Of a DNA stretch of 64,000 nt, positions 25,429-36,800 are shown one piece after another (the stretch's first letter is position 1; the number at the start of each line of letters is the position of its first letter). The stretch is taken from NCBI GenBank assembly GCA_010015655.1, contig ML976698.1, forward strand, positions 110,947 through 174,946, read 5' to 3'. Both the position numbers and the translations under genes were made by a program. The notes below the pieces were generated by a model that was not told the origin of the DNA, did no database searches, and saw only the letters and a list, made by a program, of their open reading frames with translations. This stretch comes from Bimuria novae-zelandiae CBS 107.79 (lineage: Eukaryota > Ascomycota > Dothideomycetes > Pleosporales > Didymosphaeriaceae).

Positions 25429-26042
25429 ATGAAAAACCTCGAAAGCCGAAACTGGCCTCCACAATCTGATGATGTGGAGCCCATAGGGTCAGCAACTCAA
25501 CACACACCTGTAGCCTTAGGCGCTGTTGAGGAAAAGCAAGCGGAACATCAGCGAAAGAAGCTTCTTGTGCAATGCGTGCTGCTAGAATGTGGTATTTTAT
25601 ACCACAACATATTCATCGGTATGGCGTTGGCAGTAGCAGTAGGCAGCGAGCAAGTAATACTCCTTATTGCAATTGCCTTCCACCAAACTTTCGAAGGTCC
25701 AGCACTTGAGTCTCGAATCGCAGCCGTCGGATGGAAACCAAAAGCGACCCCACCTTGGCTCATGGCCCTCGCGTATGGTTGTACAACGCCCTTTGGTCAG
25801 GCTATTGGCATAGCAACTCGTAATCTCTATGATCCAGACTCTGCCCACAGGGTTGGTTGTTGATGGCACTTTCAATGCTTACTCTGCCGGGCTGCTCGCA
25901 TACACTAGCCTGGTTGATCTTTTGTCTGAGGACTTTTTTAGCGACCACATGTGGAAGACTTCGAGGCAACCGGAGAATTGCGGCGATGTCTTTCGTTTTC
26001 TTTGGCGCCTTCTATATGAGTCTCATCGGAGCATGGGCATAG
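25429..26042 (+). pseudogene. ZIP-family zinc transporter, 5'-truncated and frameshifted
   Basis: The C-terminal half of a ZRT/IRT-like zinc uptake transporter of the plasma membrane. A cytoplasmic-loop remnant is followed by the TM4 block (YHNIFIGMALAVAVGSE), TM5 (IAFHQTFEGPALESRIA) with the His and Glu that bind metal in this family, and the last segments ending LIGAWA at TAG 26040-26042. Three frames are needed: 25429 to about 25845, then to about 25960, then to the stop. The first break is an extra C in GCCCACAGGG near 25848; the second is near 25956. TM1-TM3 are missing; the gene starts abruptly where the gag relic ends, so a transposon-related rearrangement probably removed the 5' half. 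The gaps are too small to be introns. Confidence 0.8.
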
Positions 26043-26291
26043 CGTCTCTAGGTGTTCCGTAAGAGCAAAGTGCTTCTAAGTACCAATTTTAGTATCCATC
26101 CACTTCTTGCTCCTGTTTCAGTTCGGTCGAAGCAACACAACACTCATCTCGAAGTCATTCCACATAAGCCAGGTCGAAAGGGCGCCTAGGTCGGTTAGTG
26201 AAGCCGTTCTTCAGGGCGTGTTCTGAAAATTAATGCCAAAATTAATATGATGACTGTTTGGCTACAACTCTTGTAGGCCCCTGATGAGGGC

Positions 26292-26296
26292 AAAAA
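26292..26296 (-). terminator. Pol III T-run after tRNA-Ser
   Basis: Five T residues on the minus strand, two bases past the tRNA 3' end. Confidence 0.6.
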
Positions 26297-26298
26297 TG

Positions 26299-26379
26299 CG
26301 ACACCTGAGAGATTCGAACTCTCGCTCCCGAAGGAACGGGCTTAGCAGGCCCGCGCGTTAACCACTCCGCCAAAGTGCC
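26299..26379 (-). tRNA. tRNA-Ser(GCT)
   Basis: 81-nt intronless tRNA. The acceptor stem GGCACTT pairs with AGGTGTC (two G-U pairs), discriminator G; anticodon loop CTGCTAA gives anticodon GCT (codons AGC/AGU); a long variable arm of serine type (CGTTCCTTCGGGAGCG region) and a TTCGAAT T-loop are present. Confidence 0.95.
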
Positions 26380-26722
26380 GTTCAGCCTGACTGCGATCAG
26401 GAATAATGGACTATCGATAACAAAATGTAATTTCCTAAGATATATAACCAAGCTCATGTGAAGAACGAGTACAAAGACTAGACAGAGATATATGTATAAT
26501 GAAATGCAGGTGACGCAAACGTGCGGGGCTTACTACCGTACAGTCCCCGATAAAGTTGGTGGCTCCGGCACGGAGAAACCTCAAACCCGGGGTTGCTATC
26601 CGGAAACCTCCCAGGTCCAGTTCCCCAGCTTCAGTCTAACACTTGGCATTCATACGCTGTGAACGCTCATCTACCCACAATCGCAACCGACCCTCTTTCC
26701 AGCTGTCGCTCCGAATCCCAAG
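26380..26722. other. Intergenic, promoter region of the INO80-type gene
   Basis: No ORF with family features. It holds the upstream regions of the divergently placed tRNA-Ser and of the gene starting at 26723. Confidence 0.5.
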
Positions 26723-27571
26723 ATGCCCCAACCCGGTGAGTGTTCTTGCGTGCGAGAGAGCTACGCGCAGTAGCCGTGCCTTGGCTGACCTTGTACAGCG
26801 CAGCGGGCGCTCTCGCAGGCGGATCTGCCTCCCTCGGTGGAGAAGGCCTACTACAAGAAATGCATCGATCTGCGACGGCGCATCACCGATATCGAAGAGA
26901 GCAACGACAGCACGCGCGTACGTATCAAGCGCCTGCACCGCGGCATCCAGAAGATGCGCCTCGAACGCGCCTTCCTCCTCGAGCAGCTCCACAAGCACAT
27001 GGAATTCAACGTCGACGACTCGGATCGCAGTAGCAGTCCGCCACCGACGCCAACCGACAAGCCGCTGAGGAGCAAGCGGAGCCATCGCAAAGGCACTCCG
27101 CCCACGGACTCGCAGACGGGCAGCGGCGCACCCGCCCAGCAGGCGAGCCCCAGCAACTCGCACCACCAGCCGCTGCTCCACGCCATGAACCCCATGTCGT
27201 CCGCGCAGAGCACGCCAGACCCTAGCCGCTCGAACAACCCCTTCTTCAGCAATGTCGGCGCCGCTGCGACCTCGCCGCACGCTGTCAACGGCAACTCGCA
27301 GCCCATCCTTCCGCCGCTCCACACGCTCCCTTCGTTGCAGGCCCAGGGCCCGGTCCAGCGAGCCCCCGAGCCCTCGCGCGGCGCCTACTTCGATCCCGTC
27401 AGCGAAGAGTCGCGCCCACCGCCCGTCGAGACGGAAGGGGACTTCACCGGCAGACGTCGTGCACTTTCCAGCGCAAACCCGCCCGCCGCGGACCATCGCG
27501 AGATTCAGAACGGCGACACCGAGATGACAGACGCCGCCGGTGCTGGCTTCACGGCTGTCAACAGGGGTTAG
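26723..27571 (+). CDS. Probable INO80 chromatin-remodelling complex subunit (coiled coil, Nhp10/INO80F-like)
   Basis: Exon 1 26723-26735 (four codons plus one base), 63-nt intron with GTGAGT donor, CTGACC branch and TACAG acceptor, exon 2 26799-27571; the frame joins exactly and gives 261 aa. Residues about 19-70 form a strongly charged coiled coil starting KAYYKKCIDLRRRITDIEE and ending in MRLERAFLLEQLHKHM. That pattern resembles the short coiled-coil segment shared by INO80 complex subunits of the Nhp10/INO80F type, which sit on the nucleosome-sliding module in the nucleus. The rest is low-complexity, rich in Ser, Pro and Ala, and expected to be disordered. The family call rests on the coiled-coil pattern alone; another nuclear coiled-coil protein remains possible. 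Confidence 0.6.
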
Positions 27572-27601
27572 GAGTTCCATCATTCTGCACCATGGCGTCA
27601 T

Positions 27602-27838
27602 ATGAACAAGCGCGGGGGCCCACCGGGCTCACAGGACAAGCAGCCGCGCAAAAAAAGGGGCGAGGGATTGAGGAAGAAGCGCGTTAGCTATGATCGTCCT
27701 GGGCGTCCGACTGAGGCGCAACGGTTAGCACACGCGCTCCATTGCGAGGGTGATTGTTCCTTCAAGCATCTTGACGATCCTGCAAGCATCTTGGAAGAAA
27801 TAAGGGAAAGGGGGCTCGCGGCACCGGATATCCCTTAA
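27602..27838 (+). CDS. Short basic ORF, unrecognised
   Basis: 78 codons starting 30 nt after the preceding stop. Lys/Arg-rich first half (PRKKRGEGLRKKR), then a segment with two cysteines and HLDDPASILEEIRERGL. It is not a continuation of the upstream gene in frame, and no splice link was found. It could be a fragment of an unknown protein or transposon-derived; weakly supported. Confidence 0.25.
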   Translation: MNKRGGPPGSQDKQPRKKRGEGLRKKRVSYDRPGRPTEAQRLAHALHCEGDCSFKHLDDPASILEEIRERGLAAPDIP

Positions 27839-28492
27839 TAATTGTATTGTACTCGCCAGACTCTCCTAAAAGCGATTTTGTTCAGCACGGCGTTGAGGCG
27901 AAGGTCCTAGCTAGCGTTGGTTGTCAGGAGGGAGCGGGCCCGCTTAATATGTGTATTGGTTGTTACTTGTATAAGTACAGTATGGATGATCTTGGCTTTG
28001 CAGCCTAAAACTCCGTAATACTCAGCATGGGGTGCCTCATTGAATCTGACCATTCGCTCGTTACCATCTACCCAGGGTAAGTGCGGCCTCCACAAGTGTG
28101 GCGTACTCCTACAAGTGGCGCCGACTTCAACACCGATTTGTTAGTATTCAGTAATAAGAATCACGCCTGGATTTCCTTCCAGGAGTGTTGACGCAGTGAG
28201 GGAACCCGGTTGTGTGAATACGCAATGAACAAAGCGATTTGTTAGTATATGATCCGGAGAGTGCCCTGACAAAAACACCACCAGCCGTTCAGACTCGCAG
28301 CAGTAGAGAAATGCACCCTACCCACTTCCGTTCTCAAACAATACACACTAGCTAATCTGCACATGGCTTTCCCTCGCCCCACAAAAAAGTACGCAAACAT
28401 TTATCACAGGTCTGATGCCTTTCCCAATAATCCCAAACGCCCTACAAATGTATTCGAGGAGTGAAGAATGCAAACTGCGCCTGCTAATCATT
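27839..28492. other. Gene-free stretch, 3' flank of the flippase gene
   Basis: Ordinary composition, only short ORFs without features. The 3' part should hold the flippase 3'UTR. Confidence 0.5.
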
Positions 28493-31400
28493 TCATCTTC
28501 TCGAGCTTGCCATATGCCCATAGCGATCTCGTTCCCTCGTGGTATCGTACGCTTGCAGCACGCGGGCCTGACTTTCGTCCGTCTGCGAGAAAGCATAGCC
28601 ACGCTGTTTGCGCATGCGTTGTACTTGGCGCACTTTCCTAATTGCCTTCTGGAACTGCTCCATGCTGTCGGACTAGTCAGCACAATGTTGAAAGGCATAT
28701 AGGGGAAAAGGGTCACATACCGAGGTCTATAATCCTGGATATTGTACTTTTGAATCTCCTGGACATGGTGGTAGCTCTGCGGGAAATACATGCGCTTGGC
28801 GTACTTCCAGGCAAAGTCTCGTATCAAGCAAAGCGGAGGCAGTACACATAACATGACCCAAAACCTCACGTCAGGGAACAGGCGCTGGATGACGCCAATG
28901 TATTCTGTGGATACATCGATCATGGGCGCGACGGTTGCGTAAGCAGGTAATAGTATAAACCACAGAGCCATGGAACCGGGGATGGCAAGGAAGGTATACT
29001 TGGTCCACATGTTGGTGATCAGGGCGGCCTTCAAAAGGACGGTAGCGAGCGCAGCTGTGTACAATGCAGTTCCCCAGACCCAATGGCCGGCATTGAGGCC
29101 GTCCGCTTGCGGCCAGTCCCAGAGTACTATGGCCTGCGAAACGAAGTAGAGAACCAGAGAGTGGTAGAAACCATTCGCAACCCACGACCAGAAAGAGTGC
29201 ATCTTGAAGAACACACCGCCTTGACTGAGACGGTAGAGCTGCGGGTACCGATCCAAGAGACGAGCGCTGACAAACTGGTCAAAGATGCCCATGACAAAGG
29301 GAGGCGCGGCGGTGAAGAACACGTTGTAGAACGTTAGAGTCCAGGATTCGTAGATGATTTGACCAGAGAAAGCGTTCTGGAACGAGTACCAGAACTGCGT
29401 CATGAAAAGCGCAATGTTCTTGTAAAAGGAGTACAGGATGACCTTGCTGACACGCTGGTAACTCCAGGCGCCGTGCACCAAGAGAAGCTTGCGAAGATAT
29501 CGGAACTGTCCAATCGAGATATCTGCACTGCGGGCGGCCTGGAGCCCCTCAACACCGCTGATACCGACTCCAATGTGAGCAGCCTGAATCATGGACACAT
29601 CGTTGGCGCCATCCCCGATGGCGAGAAGAATCGCCTTTAAATGGCGCTTGACAAGCTTGACAACTAAAGCTTTTTGAAGCGGAGACACACGGCAACAAAT
29701 GACAGCTTTGCATTTGACAGCCAGGTCCAGAAACAGCTTCTCCAAGTCTTTTTCCAGAGCGTATGTGAGGGACTTGCCGTCAATGACGAGGGCCAAAACG
29801 TCCATCTCGACGCCGCCTTGACTTTGGCTGTTGATTGCATTCAACTTCTTTTGAATATTGTCCCTTGTGGCTTCTTTGTTCTCCTCGTTGACAATCAACA
29901 GACTCATGTCCTCGCTTATCAACTTGCAACTCATTCCAATATTGATAGCAGTTTCTTGTCGATCGCCAGTTAGGACCCAGATTTTGATCCCTGCAGTTTG
30001 CAGAGTGGCAATAGTGTCAGGAACCCCCTCCTGCAGCTTGTCTTCGATAGCAGTCGCACCAAGGAGGGTGAAATCATGCTCAATAAGTTCGGCGGCCTTG
30101 TCCAATTCATCTGCTCGGTTGCCACTAACAGTGGTTTGAGCAGTGGTGAAGATCTTGTGCCATTCCTGGAACTCGTTCTCCGGGATCTCACGCATTGCCA
30201 AGCAAAGTGTACGCAGACCTTCCGCAGCATATTCTTCGAGATGACTCAGGGTCACTTCTACGTACGGATTGTCTTTTCCCAGGCGCTCCAGGATCACGGT
30301 ATCAGCGCCTTTGGTATAGCAGACGATCTTGCCTTCTGGTGTACGGAAGATTGTTGACATTCTTTTGCGGGTGGAATTGAATTCGCAAACTGCTAAGAGC
30401 TCGTACTCTCGCTCTCTGCCATCGACTAAAATCGTGACAGAGCGAGGTTTTCGCGCAATGAACCTGTAGCCCAGCTGTACGGCACCTTCAACTAAGGCAC
30501 CTTCGTCTGGCGAAGCAGCCTGGTACTTTATCTCTTGCTTCTCGCTTCTTTCAGGGATGACGGTGTGGCATGTTGACAGCAAAGTGAGGAAATGGTCGAT
30601 GATCCCTCGGTCGCGGTGAGTGTTGCGGTTCTCCTCGAGCCTTTTGAAGTCGTGGATTCCAACTTCGACGCCATCTTCAAATGTCGCCCTACGGTCCTCA
30701 GGTACCTCGTCTGAATACTGAATACCAGCGATCGAAGATTGTTTGAACACCATCATGTTTTGAGTGAGTGTGCCGGTTTTGTCCGAAAAGATATACTCAA
30801 TCTGGCCTAATTCCTCCACCAGCGATGAAGTGCGGCAGTTGGCAGGTGTATCGGTAGGCTCGTAGTAAATGTCAAGGTCAGAATCAATCAATATACCGGT
30901 CCAGTATTTGACGATTTCTATGGTGACGAACAACGAAATGGGGACCAAATTAGAGTAGAGGACCCAATAAGTGAGCAGGTCGCGGAAAAACTGAGAGGCG
31001 CCATTGAAACTATCGTATAGAAGGTAGCCAATCTTGTCTCCCCTGGTAGTTCTGATCAAGACATCGCCAACGGAGCTGATGACGCTGAGTCCGATGAGAA
31101 TAACGACAAGCATGAGAATCTGCCTGTTCACCATGCGCTCAACCGCCGTGGTCTTAATGGGCGTGGCTGTCGCGTTTCGCATAAGCTTCGTTTCGTGCCC
31201 GGTGAAGACCACCACGCCGTGGATCCAAGGTGTGTTCCTTAGCGTGGCTCCACGCAACAGTAATTGATCGGGTGCCAAAGGCAGCTCCTTCTCTCCCCCA
31301 CCGGCTGCAATAGTCAATGTGGCCTCGTAGGTGTAAAGACTGCTGTTCGGCTGTTCCGACTTGAGCTTTCCTCCAAGACGCCCTAGTTCAGCAGTGCTAA

Positions 31401-32610
31401 CGAGATCGGCGGTTTCTGGGATGGCTTGCTTGATCTTCAGATTGGTCTCTCCGTCCAGGTTTGCTGTTTCGATGTAGCAGAGACCTTCCGGTTCCGAAGA
31501 AGCAAGCAACACGAGATCGGCTGGGAAAGGCTGTTCGGACTCGACTCTCACAATGTCACCCACGGCGACATCAATCCAGCGCGACTCTTGAAATGACGAT
31601 CCTTTCAGGACCTGTGCTTTTGAGTTGTTCAAAGTGGAGTCCGACTGTCTTCTCCTGTGGTCCTCGACATATTCCTTGACTGCAGACACGAGCAGGACAA
31701 CGCCGAGTGGCACAATGGTAGTGTATCGTTTGGTGGGTGAAATGCCGGGTATCTGTTGCAGGATGGCGGTGAACAAGAAGAACAAATTCGCGTACTTTGA
31801 GAACTGTTCGTACAAGAACTTGGGAATGAAGGTGACAATATTGTACTTGGTGGTGGACACGTGGTTGTCGACGTACTTGTTCGCGGCGTTCGCAGGCGGG
31901 TTGTTCAGGTGGATGATCCTGGGGCCGAGGGTTGATGGGTCTGGAGCTCCGCGCCCAAATCCAAACTTGAACACGCCGGAGCTACGCTTCTTCTGTGCCT
32001 TGGTCTCCTGGTCAAATCCTCGTGCCTCGGGCTGGCCTTGTTGCGCAGCGTGCTCCGTCAGCGGCAGGTCCATCTCCGAGTACTCCGGCCGCTGGCCCAG
32101 CATGTTCTTGACGCGCCCTGCGAGACCGCCACCGAGACCGAGGAGGCTGTTCCTGTTGGACTTGGCAGTGTTCGCGCGGCGCATGCCTGCCGGTGCGTCG
32201 TAGCCTCCCCCCGCGGCATAGTAGCCCTGCACGGACTGGTCGTCGTCGGCGTGTATGTCCGCATCCGAGTATCGCGAGTAGTGGTTCAGGTCCAACGTCT
32301 GTGAGTAGATTCCGCCGCTGTTCGAATACGGCGACGCTCCCGGGGCAGGCGCGCCGGGCCCTCCTGGCAAGTCTGCCGCCGGTGGTCTGCCTCCCAGGAA
32401 GTCATCATACGATTCCGAGGGCCGGCTGTGCGGCGGGCCGCTGTGGTCGGTATTGTATCGCTGTAGGAGCTCTTCGTCGGTATGCGCAGACGGTGCGCCC
32501 GGGTTGTAGTGGTATGGCGCGTGGTCGTCGTGGTCGTCGTGGTCGTCGTGGTCGTCGAAGTCGATGAGGTTCTCGTTGTGAGACGGTGCGCCTGGCGGCC
32601 TTCCGGCCAT
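28493..32610 (-). CDS. DRS2: P4-type ATPase, Drs2-class phospholipid flippase
   Basis: Exons 32610-28721 and 28664-28493 (56-nt intron, GTATGT donor, acceptor CGACAG), 1353 aa, usual for Drs2. The gene flips aminophospholipids to the cytosolic leaflet of Golgi and endosomal membranes, normally with a Cdc50 partner. The acidic, Gly/Pro-rich N-terminus includes a (DHD)n run near residues 18-30. Further along lie the actuator block NLDGETNLK, the P4-specific M4 segment PISLFVTIE (PISL in place of PEGL), the phosphorylation site FSDKTGTLTQ at about residue 609, and the hinge GDGANDVSMIQAAHIGVGI near residue 998. A ten-helix pattern and the conserved tail RPRMEQFQKAIRKVRQVQRM follow. The unspliced frame stays open for 1420 codons because a 48-nt reading of the same region is in phase. 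The proper acceptor is chosen because it restores the conserved tail. Intact and undamaged. Confidence 0.95.
32521..32562 (-). repeat. Imperfect trinucleotide-type repeat encoding DHD repeats
   Basis: Tandem GTCGTCGTG units inside the flippase N-terminus, encoding alternating Asp and His. Length changes would stay in frame. Confidence 0.8.
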
Positions 32611-33713
32611 GGCGGCACAACGGGTTCAGAAGGCTGGCTCCGCTCGTTACTGCAGCGCTCTCCGCGACATCCAGAATGTGCACAGAACACCCGCTCTTCC
32701 CGTATATTTCGGTGCGCTAAGGGAGGGTTCGATGGTGGTGAGAAAGCGTAAGACGGTCCCCCGAGTGCACAGCCTCCCCCGAGCTTGGTAACTGTTTCGA
32801 GAAGCGCGCGGCGGGCGCGAGAATCCAGCAGGCCGGCAACGATACGCACCGAGCTTCGCGGGTTGCAGCAGGTACCGTTACGTTGAATTTGGGAAGGAGC
32901 GTTTGGTAGGTAAAGCTGGAGGTGCAAAGACGCTGGGGCATGCGGCGGAGCCTATGAAACCGCGCGGCGAAGAGCCCTGGCCGCCCTACATCCAGTTTTC
33001 CTATTTTCGCAAGCACTGCTGATCTGGGGGTCCAATTCACAACGTTACACGTAATGCTAGCTAACATTGCAGCTTCTTTTTCTTCTGGAAGGTAGCCACA
33101 CACGTCGTGGACGCAGCCATGGCAGCAGCAACTGACGCCTGCCAAGACCCTACACCTCGCGATTTGCCAGAGCTCCCTCACCTCCATGCATTAGGACAGC
33201 AAGCGTTTCAGCGGCAAACTGCTGAATATGAATATCCAATCACCGTTGCCGTCTCGTGTTCCCGCTTATTGGGAGTATAGGAGTACGAATCCTCGTCAGC
33301 TCCGCTCACCTCTCCGAGACGAGCAACGCATCTTTGCGGCGCAGTATAAGACGTCTTTGCGTATTGTGATCTGTGCCAAGCAAGCGGCGGTGCTTTTTTA
33401 CATAGCATCAAGGAATGCATGCACTCCCTAGTATTTCCCCTACGAATGAGTGTATTTTTATGCACAGGTAGTGCCCTTACCAGTTCGCATAGTGATGGAT
33501 GATGTAAATGTTGAGTAGCTCACGAAATCTACCACGGTAGGGCATACCGAGCCGGCCGAGCCACCACTTCATGACCCCACTAGGCTCAAGATCTAATAGC
33601 TGCGCCTAACAAAGAGGAACAACTTAGAAAGCCCCACTTTCCCTCAATGTTCGCTTTTACTTTGCTCTATATATTTTCTTTTGTTTCAATATTTTCTCAT
33701 AAATCACCGACTA
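32611..33713. other. Gene-free stretch upstream of the flippase
   Basis: Promoter and 5' leader of the flippase on the minus strand, then ordinary sequence. ORFs up to 213 codons here are antisense or out-of-frame to the flippase start or lack features. Confidence 0.5.
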
Positions 33714-33820
33714 GCCCGGCTAGCTCAATCGGTAGAGCGTGAGACTCTTAAGTATTCACGGTCTATATCACTCGATTACTCGGTATCTCAAGGTTGTGGG
33801 TTCGACCCCCACGTCGGGCT
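33714..33820 (+). tRNA. tRNA-Lys(CTT) with a 34-nt intron
   Basis: Exons 33714-33750 and 33785-33820. Acceptor stem GCCCGGC pairs with GTCGGGC (one G-U pair), anticodon loop CTCTTAA (anticodon CTT, codon AAG), stem TGAGA/TCTCA, T-loop GGTTCGACCC. The intron interrupts between positions 37 and 38, the standard place for nuclear tRNA introns. Confidence 0.95.
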
Positions 33821-33825
33821 TTTTT
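33820..33825 (+). terminator. Pol III T-run after tRNA-Lys
   Basis: Six T residues at and after the tRNA 3' end, a standard RNA polymerase III terminator. Confidence 0.8.
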
Positions 33826-33837
33826 GCAGCTTTTCTA

Positions 33838-36800
33838 AGCTCGGCCATATACTTTTCGGGCACATATACTTCTCGGCCACCCCACCTACGATAACCACAC
33901 TATTTTAAGTCGCGATTTTTTAACAACAATAATTTTATTTACTACTTAGTATAACGTGTTTTATAAGCGAGCGGCCCATACAAGCGAGCGGCCCACCCCA
34001 CCAACTTTTTATACCTTTACAGCAACCTATCTTAACAACACAATAAGATAATAGTATATAATTGCTATACTAGATTAAATAGTATCTATAATATCGTTCT
34101 TGCATGTTTGCATGTTATAGCTAGTCTTCTTACAGCGGCTGCAGCGTGTTAAAGCCTGCTAATTAGCACCTAATCGCGCCTTATCTTAACGTATTTCTAC
34201 CTCTATCTGCTACTTAACATCCTTTTAAGCGATAATCTTCTCTACTTCTACCTTTATTAAGGTACCCTGCCTCTAGATCCGCTTCTTTTTACGCTATTTA
34301 CGCGTTATAGCGGCCTTATTAGCCTTCTTAAGCCTCGCGATCTGATCGCGTATAAGCGTACTTTTATAAGCTATTACCTTAGCGCCCTTTTTAAGCTAAT
34401 TAAGCGCTATAATAATAGAAGTAAGTAATAAGCTTTTATACCTTTAAATTCTATCGCGAATTAATATTAATTAAGCCTCTAGCTTGCGCGTGTTGCTTAG
34501 TGTTTTAGCTTCTTAAAGGGTAACCTCTAGCGAAGGCGGCGTCGGCGTATAAAGCTTAACATTAAGCTTTAATATCACCGCCTCTAGGTTATATAGGACT
34601 AGGCTAGCGCCTTAAAAGCTTGCGCAGATATTTTCCTTTATAATTAACTACTTATAGGCTACGCAGAAGGCTAGTAGGAACTCTAGCTTTATAATATAGT
34701 TAATATAGTCGCGCATTAGGCTCTTAATCTAGTAGCTATACGCGCGCTTTAATAGCGAAAAGTAGCTAACGTTAAGTAGCTATAAGAGGTGCGACGAATG
34801 TGGCGGCATATAGAGAGTATAGATATTATTCTCCTTATAAAGCTCTTAAAATTTAAGCGAGTTATAGCTCTTATAGCTATTAAGTATAAGTAGCTAGCGC
34901 GCGCCTACCCTATACTTTACTATATACTTAATAAAGTACCTTAGCTACTCTACTCTAAGCTTATTAGTAGTCTAGCTATTATTACTAACAGCGAAAGCCT
35001 AGTCGCGCGGTATATTATTGTCCTAGTACTAGGTAGAGAGGTAATACTAGCTAGTAAAGATAATAAAGGGCGGGATTGCCTAGCTAGCAGCGCTAATTCC
35101 ATAGATTACTATAGTCCACCCACGATTACCTAGCTAGATAGCCTTTAGCCTGCCGCGTCTCTCTAAGTCTGTAATAATAAGCTAAGATAATATCTTGCCT
35201 ATTATAAAACTAGTCTTGTTAAAGTTATAGGTATCTTTATTATAAATACTATAGGTAGCCTTTGTGCACGCTACAAGCTCGAACCAAGCTCTAATAGTAT
35301 CTAGATCCTTACACAGAGCTCTCTGCTAATTATACAGTCAATTAAATTATATAGTAAGACAATCTATTTGCTTAACAAAGTTACGCGGCCACTACTTACT
35401 AACCTATCCAACGCCTTGCTTAGCGAGCAGCTTATCCGCTATATCTTGCATAGCACTTAGCGTAGGCGGAAATCCTCGCGAATCTAGGTTAAGTATATGC
35501 CTGATAATCACCTCCTCTTCTATCTTAGTAAGCTTTTTTAATTTAGGCTAGTAATCGTGTTGCGTAGCAATTCTAGCGCGTTAGCGTTAGAGTATTATTT
35601 AAGGGATAGTAAATATATATGTTACACCTCTTATAGACTAAATTTAGTTTTAATTAATAGCTAAGATTGCAAGGTGTATATCAGCCTTAGCAGAGGCTAG
35701 TTAGGCCTGAATTGGGGGCGCCATAGTAGGTAGAAGTTTATGTGCTGCAAAAGTTGGTGGGGTGGGCCGCTCGCTTGTATGGGCCGCTCGCTTATAAAAC
35801 ATGTTATATAGAGTTAAAAGTAAGCGCTACTACTACTATTACTACTTTTTAAGCTTCTTTCTTAAGTAAAGTGCCTTTTTATTCAGCCTATAAAGTAGTC
35901 ACGCGATTAATTGTAGCATTAATATTTTTAATAGTACTAAAGTACTTATTTAGATTAACTTAAACTTGTTTTTTTTACGTAAATAGCCCTGGTACTATTT
36001 AATTAATATTTAAGTTATTAATTCTTAGCTTTAAGTTAAGCTACTTTAGTATTAGCTTTTATAATAGCTTTACTTACTTTACTAAACACTAAGCAGGTAC
36101 TTTATAAAAAAAATTCTAATAGTAAAAGTTACTACTAAGCCTTATGTAGGGCCTGTAAGCTCTATAAGGTGTTAAAGACTTAATTTAATTAATCTAATAT
36201 TTAATAAGCTATTAGAAGAGTAACTAGTTAGCTAATTATTTAGGATAATAGTAGTACAAGACCTAGGTTATATAAGTAAAGTTTAAAAGACTACTAGCTA
36301 GCTTATATAACACGCTCTAATAGCGCTTCTTTCTTTATTTTATTATATAATATAATAAAGCGCTCTTTCTTAATTAGGGCTACGTTATTAAGTATAGAGA
36401 GAGCTTAAATCTTATTATAATAGTATATTTTAAGTATAAAAAAAGAAGTAAGATCTAAAAGCTATAGTAAATATAAGACGTGCACTAAGAGATATAGTAG
36501 ATAGATTTTATTAACTTTATAAAGCTATATAAAGTTAATTAGTATATAAAAGCTATAGTTATTAAGAAGAAGTAAATTATAGCTACTAAAGAATAGTAAA
36601 ATATTTAGTATAAAAATCCGCTATAACTATTTATACCTAATTTAAGTTAGACGTCTAGCTATTCTCTAACGTTATATAGAGCTATTTTAGTATATTTTAT
36701 ACTAAGAACTAAATAGATTATAAATACTTACTTTTAAAGATAATTAAGTATTAAAGCTTAACGCTAGTAGCTAAGATAGTTTTAATAATAAATACCTACT

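Noticed and set aside
32286..32927. 213-codon minus-strand frame at the flippase 5' end
   Set aside because: Overlaps the flippase N-terminus in another frame; its Thr/Arg repeats are the shifted reading of the Asp/His repeat.
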